Source: an uncultured Roseateles sp. (GTDB taxonomy: Bacteria > Pseudomonadota > Gammaproteobacteria > Burkholderiales > Burkholderiaceae_C). From it: a stretch of DNA of 64,000 bases. Both the position numbers and the translations under genes were made by a program. Of this stretch, positions 17,150 through 24,884 are shown piece after piece. The notes below the pieces were generated by a model that made no database searches, was not told the DNA's origin, and saw only the letters and a program-made list of their open reading frames with translations. The stretch's first letter is position 1. The number at the start of each line of letters is the position of its first letter. Where the stretch lies: positions 2,232,001-2,296,000 of the forward strand of contig NZ_OY729424.1 of assembly GCF_963422335.1 (NCBI RefSeq), given 5' to 3'.

Positions 17150-18709
17150 ATGAAGCTCAACAACATCAAGCTGGGCCCGCGGCTGGGCTTTGGTTTTGGC
17201 GCCGTGCTGCTGCTGCTGGCGATTCTGGTGGCGGTGGCCTACGCGGGCATCAACAAGATGAACGCCGGCCTGGAGAGTGTGGTCCAGGCCCAGTCACTGG
17301 TGTCGCGGACCGATGAGTGGGAGGGGCTGACCCAGCTGAATGTGGCGCGCACCCTGGCGATTGCGAAGTCGGGTGCGAACCCGCAGCTGACGGCCTTCAT
17401 GAATCCGACGATGAAGTCCACCACCGAGCGCATCAGCGCGGTGCAGAAGGGGCTTGAGGCCGATCTGACCGGCAGCAAGGCCAAGGACCTGTTTGCCGCC
17501 ATCGGCGACCGGCGCAAGAGCTATATCGCGCTGCGCGACGAGATATTGACGCAGCTGAAATCGGGTGGCGACGCGGGCGCCATCCAGGCCGATATCGACG
17601 CCAAGCTGCTGCCCGCGGCCACCGGCTATCTGGCGGCGATCGACGAATTCCAGGCCCATGAGCGCGAACTCGCCGCCACGGCCATCGCCGACTCGCAGGC
17701 CGAATCGGTTCGCGTCAAGTCCCTGCTGCTGCTGCTGGCCCTGGCCAGCGGGGTGATGGGGGCCACCAGTGCCTGGTTCATCACCCGCTCGGTGACTCAC
17801 CCGCTGCGCCGGGTGGCCGCCGCGACGAAGAGCATCGCCGACGGCGATCTGTCGCAGCGCATCGATGTCGAGGGCCGCGACGAGGTCAGCGAGGTGATGA
17901 GCAGCCTGGAGCAGATGCAGGGCTCGCTGGGCGCCATGGTCAGCCAGGTGCGCCTGTCCACCGACTCGATCTCCACCGCCAGCGGCGAGATCGCGGCCGG
18001 CAGCCTGGACCTGTCCTCGCGCACCGAGGAGGCGGCCAGCAGCCTGCAGCAGACGGCGGCGGCGATGGAGCAGATCACCGCCACCGTCAAGCAGTCCGAG
18101 GCTTCATCGAAGACCGCCAGCACGCTGGCCGTGTCGGCCGCCGAGGTGGCCGCGCGCGGGGGGCAGGTGGTGTCCCGGGTGGTGGCGACGATGGACGACA
18201 TCAACAGCTCGTCCAAGCGCATTGTGGACATCATCGGCGTGATCGATGGCATCGCCTTCCAGACCAATATCCTGGCGCTGAATGCGGCGGTGGAGGCGGC
18301 CCGGGCCGGCGAGCAGGGGCGTGGCTTTGCCGTTGTGGCCGCCGAAGTGCGCAGCCTGGCCCAGCGCAGCGCCCAGGCCGCCAAGGAGATCAAGACCTTG
18401 ATCGGCGACTCGGTGGACAAGGTCGGCCAGGGCTCGCAGCTGGTCGGCGAGGCAGGGCAGACCATGTCCGACATCGTCAGCTCGGTGCAGCGCGTCAGCA
18501 CCATCATCGAGGAGATCACCGGCGCGGCCAGCGAACAATCGATGGGCATAGGCCAGGTCAACACCTCGGTCACCCACCTGGACCAGATGACGCAGCAGAA
18601 CGCCGCCCTGGTCGAAGAGTCCGCCGCCGCCTCGGACAGCCTCAGGGCCCAGGCCCATGTGCTGGCCGATGTGGTGCGGCGCTTCAAACTGCCGGAGGGC
18701 CGCGGCTGA
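17150..18709 (+). CDS. Methyl-accepting chemotaxis protein (Tar/Tsr-like topology)
   Basis: Inner-membrane chemoreceptor, 519 aa. TM1 is at about 9-31, followed by a periplasmic four-helix-bundle sensor of about 160 residues (4HB_MCP type). TM2 is at about 193-215, followed by HAMP. The signalling domain contains the signature hairpin [20 protein letters not shown]. There is no C-terminal NWETF-like pentapeptide, so it must rely on others for CheR/CheB docking or do without. ATG 17150 places a short basic cytoplasmic tail before TM1; the longer frame from 17114 adds unlikely sequence. It is divergent from the LysM-FecR gene across 246 bp. The ligand cannot be predicted. cheZ occurs 32 kb away in this window. 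Confidence 0.93.
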   Translation: MKLNNIKLGPRLGFGFGAVLLLLAILVAVAYAGINKMNAGLESVVQAQSLVSRTDEWEGLTQLNVARTLAIAKSGANPQLTAFMNPTMKSTTERISAVQKGLEADLTGSKAKDLFAAIGDRRKSYIALRDEILTQLKSGGDAGAIQADIDAKLLPAATGYLAAIDEFQAHERELAATAIADSQAESVRVKSLLLLLALASGVMGATSAWFITRSVTHPLRRVAAATKSIADGDLSQRIDVEGRDEVSEVMSSLEQMQGSLGAMVSQVRLSTDSISTASGEIAAGSLDLSSRTEEAASSLQQTAAAMEQITATVKQSEASSKTASTLAVSAAEVAARGGQVVSRVVATMDDINSSSKRIVDIIGVIDGIAFQTNILALNAAVEAARAGEQGRGFAVVAAEVRSLAQRSAQAAKEIKTLIGDSVDKVGQGSQLVGEAGQTMSDIVSSVQRVSTIIEEITGAASEQSMGIGQVNTSVTHLDQMTQQNAALVEESAAASDSLRAQAHVLADVVRRFKLPEGRG

Positions 18710-18836
18710 GCGGACATCGCGCCAAGGGTTGCCGCCAGTGCCGCGGCACCACATGTGGGCGTAGTATTTGTGCCAGAGGGCACGGCACGTCACCGCTCTG
18801 TAGGGTCACGGTCGGCAGCCCCGCACAGGAGACTGC

Positions 18837-20657
18837 ATGCGACCGACCGAGCTTGCCGACCCGTCCTACTTCCACAAAGTCGTTGACTGCCAGTGGGCCT
18901 GCCCGGCCCACACCCCGGTGCCCGAATACATACGGATGATTGCCGCGGGGCGCTACGCCGACGCCTATATGGTGAACTGGGCGTCGAATGTCTTTCCCGG
19001 CATTCTGGGCCGCACCTGCGACCGGCCCTGCGAGCCTGCCTGCCGGCGGGGCCGGGTCGAAGAGAACAATGGCGAGAAGCCCGAGCCGGTGGCCATCTGC
19101 CGACTCAAGCGTGTGGCTGCCGATCTCAAGGATGATGTTCACGGCCGCATGCCCAAGGTCGCCGCACGCAATGGCAAGCGCGTGGCCTGCATAGGCGCCG
19201 GCCCGGCCTCGCTGACGGTGGCGCGCGACCTGGCCCCCTTGGGCTACGAGGTCACCGTGTTCGATGGCGAGGCACGAGCGGGTGGCTTCATCCGCACGCA
19301 GATCCCGCGCTTTCGCCTGCCCGAATCGGTGATCGACGAGGAGACCGGCTACATCCTGGACCTCGGCGTCACATTCCGCAGCGGCACCCGGGTCGAATCG
19401 ATGAAGGCCCTGTTGGCCGAGGGCTACGACGCGGTGTTCGTCGGTTGCGGCGCGCCGCGCGGCCGTGACCTGGACATCCCCGGTCGGCAGGAGGCCGCCG
19501 GCCATATCCACATCGGCATTGACTGGCTGTCCTCGGTGTCCTTCGGCCATGTCGACAAGATCGGCAAGCGCGTGATCGTGCTCGGCGGCGGCAACACCGC
19601 CATGGACTGCTGCCGCTCGGCGCGGCGGCTCGGCGCCGACGACGTCAAGGTCATCGTGCGCAGCGGCTTCGAGGAGATGAAGGCCTCGCCCTGGGAGAAG
19701 GAAGATGCGCAGCACGAGGGCATACCCATCATCAACTTCCATGTGCCCAAGGCCTTTGTCCACACCGGCGGGCGGCTGGTGGGCATGAGTTTCGAGATCG
19801 TCGCTGCGCGCTATGACGAGCAGGGCAGGCGCAGCCTGGTGCCCACCGGTGAGGCCGATGCCTTTTTCGAATGCGATGACGTGCTGCTGGCGGTGGGCCA
19901 GGAGAATGCCTTCCCCTGGATAGAGCGCGACAGCGGCATTGAGTTCGACAAATGGGGCCTGCCGGTGCTGGATGCCAAGACTTTCCAGGCCTCGCTGCCC
20001 CAGGTCTTCTTCGGCGGCGATGCGGCCTTCGGCCCGAAGAACATCATCACCGCGGTGGCCCACGGCCATGAGGCGGCGGTGTCGATAGACCGTTTGCTGC
20101 ACGGCGAGGCCTTGAGCCAGCGCCCGCCGCCGCAGTTCAACCTCGTGTCGCAGAAGATGGGCATTCACGAGTGGAGCTACGACAATGCGGTGTCCAACGA
20201 CGACCGCTTCAAGGTGCCCTGGGCCAATGCCGCCAAGGCCCTGGCCAGCATCAAGGTCGAGGTCGAGCTGGGCTTCGATGTGGCCACCGCTTTCAAGGAG
20301 GCGCAGCGCTGCCTGAACTGCGATGTCGAGACGGTGTTTGCCCCCCCGGCCTGCATCGAGTGCGACGCCTGCGTCGATATCTGCCCGACCGACTGCATCA
20401 GCTTCACCGCCAATGGCGAGGAGGCGGATCTACGCACGCGGCTGAAGGCGCCTGCGCTGAACACGGGCCAGGCGCTGTATGTGTCGCCCGAGCTGAAGAC
20501 CGGCCGGGTGATGGTCAAGGACGAGGACGTCTGCCTGCACTGCGGCCTGTGCGCCGAGCGCTGTCCGACCGGTGCCTGGGACATGCAGAAGTTTCTGCTG
20601 AACACGACCAAGGCTGGCCCTGCCTGCAGGGACTCGGCGATGGGGGTTCCAGCATGA
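18837..20657 (+). CDS. GltD-like FAD/NAD(P) oxidoreductase fused to a 2x[4Fe-4S] ferredoxin domain
   Basis: Cytoplasmic electron-transfer flavoprotein, 606 aa. The N-terminus has the Cys clusters of glutamate-synthase small subunits (CQWACPAH; GRTCDRPCEPACRRG) that bind two Fe-S centres. Next come an FAD site (GAGPASLTVARDL), an NAD(P) site (VLGGGNTAMDCCRSAR) and a GDAAFGPKNIITAVAHG second FAD motif. The C-terminal 120 residues form a ferredoxin: CIECDACVDICPTDC and CLHCGLCAERCPTG. It has a good ribosome site (AGGAG) before ATG 18837. It overlaps the oxidoreductase alpha gene by 4 bp. It probably passes electrons between NAD(P)H and the 2-oxoacid oxidoreductase encoded next, replacing a free ferredoxin or delta subunit. 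Glutamate synthase itself is unlikely, as there is no large subunit. Confidence 0.88.
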   Translation: MRPTELADPSYFHKVVDCQWACPAHTPVPEYIRMIAAGRYADAYMVNWASNVFPGILGRTCDRPCEPACRRGRVEENNGEKPEPVAICRLKRVAADLKDDVHGRMPKVAARNGKRVACIGAGPASLTVARDLAPLGYEVTVFDGEARAGGFIRTQIPRFRLPESVIDEETGYILDLGVTFRSGTRVESMKALLAEGYDAVFVGCGAPRGRDLDIPGRQEAAGHIHIGIDWLSSVSFGHVDKIGKRVIVLGGGNTAMDCCRSARRLGADDVKVIVRSGFEEMKASPWEKEDAQHEGIPIINFHVPKAFVHTGGRLVGMSFEIVAARYDEQGRRSLVPTGEADAFFECDDVLLAVGQENAFPWIERDSGIEFDKWGLPVLDAKTFQASLPQVFFGGDAAFGPKNIITAVAHGHEAAVSIDRLLHGEALSQRPPPQFNLVSQKMGIHEWSYDNAVSNDDRFKVPWANAAKALASIKVEVELGFDVATAFKEAQRCLNCDVETVFAPPACIECDACVDICPTDCISFTANGEEADLRTRLKAPALNTGQALYVSPELKTGRVMVKDEDVCLHCGLCAERCPTGAWDMQKFLLNTTKAGPACRDSAMGVPA

Positions 20658-22498
20658 AACGCTTGGAGGCCGTCAACGACTTCGTCATCAAGTTCGCCAA
20701 TGTGAACGGCTCGGGCTCGGCATCGGCCAACGAGCTGTTCGCCAAGGCGATTCTGCGCATGGGCGTGCCGGTCAGCCCGCGCAATATCTTCCCCAGCAAT
20801 ATCCAGGGCCTGCCGACCTGGTACGAGGTGCGCGTCAGCGAGGCCGGTTTCCTGGGCCGGCGCGGCGGCATCGACATGATGGTGGCGATGAACCCGCAGA
20901 CCTGGGGCGCGGATGTGGCGGAGCTGGAGCCCGGCGGCTATCTGTTCTACGACAGCACCAAGCCGCTGCCGAAGTCGGCGTTCAGGGACGACGTCCATGT
21001 GATCGGCATGCCGCTGACGGCGATCTGCAACGCCACCTACGACGACCCGCGCCAGCGCCAGCTGTTCAAGAACATCGTCTACGTCGGCGCGCTGTCGGTG
21101 CTGCTGAACATCGATGCCGAACAGATCAGGAAACTGTTCTCCGAGCAATACCTCGGCAAGGAGAAGTTGCTGGCGTCGAATATGCAGGCGCTGCAGCTGG
21201 GCCGAGACTTTGCGCAGGAGCATCTGGCCGGCCAGGTCGGCCTGCAGGTGGAACCGCGCGATGCGGTGGGCAGCAAGATCTTCGTCGATGGCAACAGCGC
21301 CGCGGCGCTGGGCTGCGTGTACGGCGGCGCCACGGTGGCGGCCTGGTACCCGATCACGCCATCGAGCTCGGTGGCCGAGGCCTTCCAGAAATACTGTGCC
21401 AAGTACCGGGTCGACAAGGCCACCGGCACCCACCATTACGCCATCGTGCAGGCCGAGGACGAGATCGCCTCGATAGGCATGGTGGTCGGCGCCGGCTGGA
21501 ATGGCGCGCGGGCCTTTACCGCCACCTCGGGGCCCGGCGTATCGCTGATGACCGAGTTCATCGGCCTGGCCTACTTCGCCGAGATTCCGGTGACCATCAT
21601 CAATGTGCAGCGCGGCGGGCCCAGCACCGGCATGCCCACGCGCACCCAGCAGGCCGATCTCTTGAGCTGCGCCTATGCCTCGCATGGCGACACCAAGCAC
21701 GTGCTGCTGTTCCCCGAAGACCCGAAGGAATGCTTCGACCACGCGGCGGCCGCACTCGATCTGGCGGACCGCCTGCAGACCCCGGTGTTCCTGATGACCG
21801 ATCTGGACATAGGCATGAACCAGCGCCTCAGCGAGCCGTTCGAGTGGGACGATGAGCGGCGCCTGGACCGCGGCAAGGTGATGACGGCCGAAGAGCTGGA
21901 GGCCGGCCGCGACTTCGGCCGCTACAAGGATGTCGATGGTGACGGCATTCCCTGGCGCACCTTGCCCGGCACGCACCCGAGCAAGGGCGCCTACTTCACC
22001 CGCGGCACGACGCGCGACGCCTATGCCCGCTACTCCGAGGCCGGGCCGGACTATCTGTACAACGTGCACCGCCTGCTGACCAAATTCGACACCGCCGCCC
22101 AGCTGGTGCCACAGCCGGTGCTGCGCCGCTCGGAGCAGCCCACGCGCCTGGGCGTGCTGTATTTCGGCTCCACCAGCCCGGCAATGGGCGAGGCGCTGGA
22201 GGCCCTGAGCGAGGCCGGCATCCATGTCGACGCGATGCGGCTGCGGGCCTTTCCGTTTCCCGAGTCGGTGGCGCAATTCATTGCCGCCCATGACAGCACC
22301 TTTGTCGTCGAGCAGAACCGCGACGGCCAGCTGCGCACGATGCTGATCAACGAGCTGGAGATCAACCCGGCGGCCTTGATCGCCGTGCTGCACTACGACG
22401 GCACGCCTATCACCGCGCGCTTCATCACCGCGGCGATCACGCGCCAGGTGCATGCGATGGCCGTCAAGCCGCTGCGCCAGGTTGGCTCGGATGACTGA
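20654..22498 (+). CDS. 2-oxoacid:acceptor (ferredoxin) oxidoreductase, fused gamma-alpha subunit
   Basis: 614-aa subunit of a thiamine-diphosphate 2-oxoacid oxidoreductase (KorA-like) that oxidatively decarboxylates a 2-oxoacid to an acyl-CoA. Residues 1-190 match the gamma domain (VNGSGSASANELFAKAILRMG, with later GGYLFYD). Residues 210-610 match the alpha chain: YPITPSSSVAE, the regulatory ATSGPGVSLMTEFIGLAYFAEIP stretch (positions 21529-21590) and QRGGPSTGMPTRTQQADLL, the usual substrate-binding signature. The start overlaps the flavoprotein stop (ATGA). The substrate (2-oxoglutarate, pyruvate or branched-chain) is not readable from motifs. The subunit needs the beta chain encoded 9 bp downstream. 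Confidence 0.88.
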   Translation: MKRLEAVNDFVIKFANVNGSGSASANELFAKAILRMGVPVSPRNIFPSNIQGLPTWYEVRVSEAGFLGRRGGIDMMVAMNPQTWGADVAELEPGGYLFYDSTKPLPKSAFRDDVHVIGMPLTAICNATYDDPRQRQLFKNIVYVGALSVLLNIDAEQIRKLFSEQYLGKEKLLASNMQALQLGRDFAQEHLAGQVGLQVEPRDAVGSKIFVDGNSAAALGCVYGGATVAAWYPITPSSSVAEAFQKYCAKYRVDKATGTHHYAIVQAEDEIASIGMVVGAGWNGARAFTATSGPGVSLMTEFIGLAYFAEIPVTIINVQRGGPSTGMPTRTQQADLLSCAYASHGDTKHVLLFPEDPKECFDHAAAALDLADRLQTPVFLMTDLDIGMNQRLSEPFEWDDERRLDRGKVMTAEELEAGRDFGRYKDVDGDGIPWRTLPGTHPSKGAYFTRGTTRDAYARYSEAGPDYLYNVHRLLTKFDTAAQLVPQPVLRRSEQPTRLGVLYFGSTSPAMGEALEALSEAGIHVDAMRLRAFPFPESVAQFIAAHDSTFVVEQNRDGQLRTMLINELEINPAALIAVLHYDGTPITARFITAAITRQVHAMAVKPLRQVGSDD

Positions 22499-22507
22499 GA
22501 GAACAAG

Positions 22508-23563
22508 ATGACCTATCTCGCCAAACCGAAACTGCACCACCCGACCCTGGCCCGCAACAGGGTCGGCTACACGCGGCGCGACTACGAGGGTCGGGTCTCG
22601 ACGCTGTGCGCCGGCTGCGGCCATGACTCGATCTCGGCGGCCATCATCCTGGCCTGCTGGGAGCTGGATGTCGAGCCGCACCGCGTCGCCAAGCTGTCCG
22701 GCATAGGCTGTAGCAGCAAGACACCGGACTATTTTCTCGGCGCCTCGCACGGCTTCAACACCGTGCACGGCCGCATGCCCTCGGTGTTGACCGGCGCCAA
22801 CTTGGCCAACCGCGATCTGCTGTACCTGGGCGTGTCGGGTGACGGCGATTCGGCCTCTATCGGCCTGGGCCAGTTCGCCCATGTGATGCGCCGCGGCGTG
22901 AACATGGTCTACATCGTCGAGAACAACGGCGTCTACGGCCTGACCAAGGGCCAGTTCTCGGCCACGGCCGACCGGGGCTCCAAGTCCAAGAAGGGCGTGA
23001 TCAATCCCGATGCCCCGGTGGACCTGATAGGCATGGCCCTGCAGCTCGGTGCCACCTATGTGGCGCGCAGCTTCTCGGGCGACAAGGAGCAGCTGGTGCC
23101 GTTGATCAAGGGGGCGATCGCGCACCGGGGTGCGGCCTTCATCGACGTCATCAGCCCCTGCGTGGCTTTCAACAACCATGCCGGCAGCACGCGCAGCTAT
23201 GACTATGTGCGTGAGCACAATGAGGCGGTGAGCCGCATCGACTTCATCAGCCCGCGCGACGAGATCACGGCCGAGGTCGAGCCTGGGGGTTATGTCGATG
23301 TCGAGCAGCACGATGGCACCGTCCTGCGCCTGCGCAAGCTGCATGCCGACTACGATCCGACCGACCGCGTGGCGGCCATGTCCCATGTGCAGGCGCTGCA
23401 GGCCCGAGGCGAGGTGGTGACCGGCCTGCTTTACGTCGAGGCCGAGGCCGGCGATCTGCATGAGGCGCTGAACACCTCGGCTCGGCCCTTGAATGCGCTG
23501 GACGAAGCGGTGCTGTGCCCCGGCGAGGCGGCGCTGGCCAAACTCAACGCCAGCCTGCGCTGA
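22508..23563 (+). CDS. 2-oxoacid:acceptor oxidoreductase beta subunit (TPP-binding)
   Basis: 351-aa beta chain holding thiamine diphosphate and one [4Fe-4S] cluster. Cluster ligands are likely C34 and C37 (LCAGCGHD), C68 (GIGCSS) and the Cys in VISPCVAFNNH. The TPP/Mg motif runs GDGDSASIGLGQ to ENNGVYGLTKGQ. The C-terminal region (about 255-351) is longer than minimal beta chains. It is third in an operon after the flavoprotein and gamma-alpha genes, with a 9-bp gap after the latter. Together they form a short-type 2-oxoacid oxidoreductase whose redox partner is encoded alongside. A repeat hairpin follows the stop, between this gene and a convergent SET-domain gene. Confidence 0.9.
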   Translation: MTYLAKPKLHHPTLARNRVGYTRRDYEGRVSTLCAGCGHDSISAAIILACWELDVEPHRVAKLSGIGCSSKTPDYFLGASHGFNTVHGRMPSVLTGANLANRDLLYLGVSGDGDSASIGLGQFAHVMRRGVNMVYIVENNGVYGLTKGQFSATADRGSKSKKGVINPDAPVDLIGMALQLGATYVARSFSGDKEQLVPLIKGAIAHRGAAFIDVISPCVAFNNHAGSTRSYDYVREHNEAVSRIDFISPRDEITAEVEPGGYVDVEQHDGTVLRLRKLHADYDPTDRVAAMSHVQALQARGEVVTGLLYVEAEAGDLHEALNTSARPLNALDEAVLCPGEAALAKLNASLR

Positions 23564-23575
23564 ACAGCCGAACAG

Positions 23576-23632
23576 CTACAGTCAGTTGGGGTCGGAGCTA
23601 CCGAGGGTACCCGTCAGGTCCAACCCACAATG
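23576..23632 (-). repeat. Convergent-gap hairpin repeat, copy 1
   Basis: Inverted-orientation copy of a repeat also seen at 50988-51051 and 58793-58844. Outer stem GGGTCGGA (23589-23596) with TCCAACCC (23619-23626), pairing with one G-U; the inner part holds the palindrome GGGTACCC (23604-23611). Conserved flank CAGTCAGTTGGG on the left and CCCACAAT on the right. It fills the gap between two convergent genes, so a bidirectional terminator is likely. Confidence 0.75.
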
Positions 23633-23634
23633 GA

Positions 23635-24117
23635 CTAGAGCTTGCCGCTGCAGTTCGGTGCCCCACACCGGCAGCGTAAGCGGCCCTCATGGTGGCTCTC
23701 GCCGTAGTGCACGGTGACTTCTTCGCCAACTTCGATATCGCGCAGCGCATAGAACTCGACCCGGCCCTGGCGTATGCGCAGCACGGCGTTCGGGCCGCAG
23801 CTGTGGTTGATCTGCCGCACCGCGTCGGTGGAATCGGTCGCATCGATGGCGCGCTTGTCGCTGATCTCGACGATGTGGATGCGCTCCCGGCCCTTGGCCC
23901 GGCGCCGCGCCTCGGTGACCGAGATGCTCTCGCCGCGCAGCTCGCCGAGCTTGCGCCGTGCCGGTATCGCCTCGGCGGCGAACACGCCCAGACCATCGAT
24001 GACCGACGGAGCCACCGTCAGCGCAAAGCGTGCCGCCGGCTGCACCTGGCCCTTGATGCGGGTGGGCTTGCTTTCAGCGCTGGAGGGTGCGGTGGCGATG
24101 TCGGTCAGGCGTGGCAT
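23635..24117 (-). CDS. Bacterial SET-domain protein (putative lysine methyltransferase)
   Basis: 160-aa protein with a SET fold. The core begins FALTVAPSVIDGLGVFAAEAIPARRKLGE by position (24020-23940). It carries the pseudoknot motif INHSCGPNAV (SAM-binding and catalytic Asn/His), the GEEVTVHYGE strand with the catalytic Tyr, and a post-SET-like Cys cluster CRCGAPNCSG at the end. SET proteins of this small type occur across Proteobacteria; their targets (ribosomal or nucleoid proteins, or none) are not known. ATG 24117 lies just after a TATAGT hexamer on this strand; an alternative ATG at 24168 would add 17 residues. It is convergent with the 2-oxoacid oxidoreductase operon and divergent from the VOC gene. 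Confidence 0.78.
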   Translation of the reverse strand: MPRLTDIATAPSSAESKPTRIKGQVQPAARFALTVAPSVIDGLGVFAAEAIPARRKLGELRGESISVTEARRRAKGRERIHIVEISDKRAIDATDSTDAVRQINHSCGPNAVLRIRQGRVEFYALRDIEVGEEVTVHYGESHHEGRLRCRCGAPNCSGKL

Positions 24118-24139
24118 GGGCAGACTATAGAGCCTGCGC

Positions 24140-24169
24140 TTGACAGCCCGCAGCGCCTCGGCGCTCAAT
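24140..24169 (+). promoter_or_regulatory. Candidate sigma-70 promoter for the VOC gene
   Basis: TTGACA (24140-24145), a consensus -35, is followed about 18 bp later by CTCAAT, a weak -10. Transcription would start about 30 bp before ATG 24204. It is a visual match only. Confidence 0.35.
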
Positions 24170-24203
24170 CTGGAGCCTCGGCACTCATCCCCGGAGCGAC
24201 ACG

Positions 24204-24650
24204 ATGAAACCCACCCCCAGCGGCTGGCCGCGCCTGTCCTCGGGCCTGACCTACAAGGAGCCGGCCAGGATGCTGGACTGGCTGTGCCAGGCCTTCGGTT
24301 TCGAGATACGGCTCAAGGTCGAGGGCGAGAACGGCGTGCTGCTTTACAGCGAGCTGGCCTATGGCGAGGCGCTGATGATGCTCAACGGCGAGCGCCTGGG
24401 CCCGGACCTGCGCTTCGGCATGAAGTTCCTGAGCCCGGCCACGGCCGGCGGCATCACCCAGCACCTGATGGTCTTCGTCGATGACGTCGATGCCCATTGC
24501 GCCCAGGCCCGTGCCGCCGGTGCCGTGATCGCCGACGAACCGGCGCTGCACGACTATGGCGAAGACTACTGGGCCGACCGCAGCTACGGCGCGGTCGACC
24601 CCGAGGGCCATCTGTGGTGGTTCACCCAGCGGGTACGCGATCCCGCTTGA
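24204..24650 (+). CDS. VOC-family (glyoxalase/bleomycin-resistance fold) protein
   Basis: 148-aa protein of the vicinal oxygen chelate superfamily. It has paired beta-alpha-beta-beta-beta modules, with LTYKEPARMLDWLCQAFGFE near the start (24247-24306) and the usual ending YGAVDPEGHLWWFTQ. It resembles the PhnB/glyoxalase-like subgroup (KFLSP, then QHLMVFVDDVDAHCAQARAAGA). The substrate is unknown: such proteins can be dioxygenases, isomerases, drug-binding proteins or inactive. Metal ligands cannot be assigned with confidence by eye. It is a stand-alone gene with its own probable promoter. Confidence 0.8.
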   Translation: MKPTPSGWPRLSSGLTYKEPARMLDWLCQAFGFEIRLKVEGENGVLLYSELAYGEALMMLNGERLGPDLRFGMKFLSPATAGGITQHLMVFVDDVDAHCAQARAAGAVIADEPALHDYGEDYWADRSYGAVDPEGHLWWFTQRVRDPA

Positions 24651-24684
24651 CGGGCTGCGCGGCGCAAATCAGCGGCTTGGCGTG

Positions 24685-24849
24685 ATGTTGTTCACTGCAG
24701 GAATGCACGCCATGGCCATGCCCCTCAAGCAGGGGGTTTCGGTGGCTGCGGTCGCGACCTACTATGGAATCGACGGTGGTGAGGCGAGCCAGTGCATCCG
24801 CACCAAGCAGAACGACAGTGATCCAGTGTCGGCACCGTCGCCAACATAG
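24685..24849 (+). CDS. Possible small ORF, unrecognised
   Basis: A 54-codon frame in the gap after the VOC gene, with further in-frame ATGs at 24703, 24712 and 24718. An AGGA sequence (24699-24702) is well placed for ATG 24712. The stop overlaps the first base of a strong hairpin. The predicted product (MAMPLKQGVSVAAVATYYGI at its core) matches nothing I know. It could equally be untranslated trailer sequence. Confidence 0.15.
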   Translation: MLFTAGMHAMAMPLKQGVSVAAVATYYGIDGGEASQCIRTKQNDSDPVSAPSPT

Positions 24850-24881
24850 GCCCACAGCGTGCAAGCAGCGCTCTGTGGGCC
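24849..24881. terminator. Hairpin between convergent VOC and acetolactate synthase genes
   Basis: Perfect 9-bp inverted repeat, GGCCCACAG (24849-24857) and CTGTGGGCC (24873-24881), with a 15-nt loop. It ends 3 bp before the acetolactate synthase stop codon and lies between convergent genes. There is no strong U-tract on either strand, but position and stem strength suit a bidirectional terminator. Confidence 0.6.
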
Positions 24882-24884
24882 GCT

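Noticed and set aside
18837..20657. Glutamate synthase small subunit (gltD)
   Set aside because: There is an extra C-terminal ferredoxin domain, and the neighbours are 2-oxoacid oxidoreductase chains rather than gltB.
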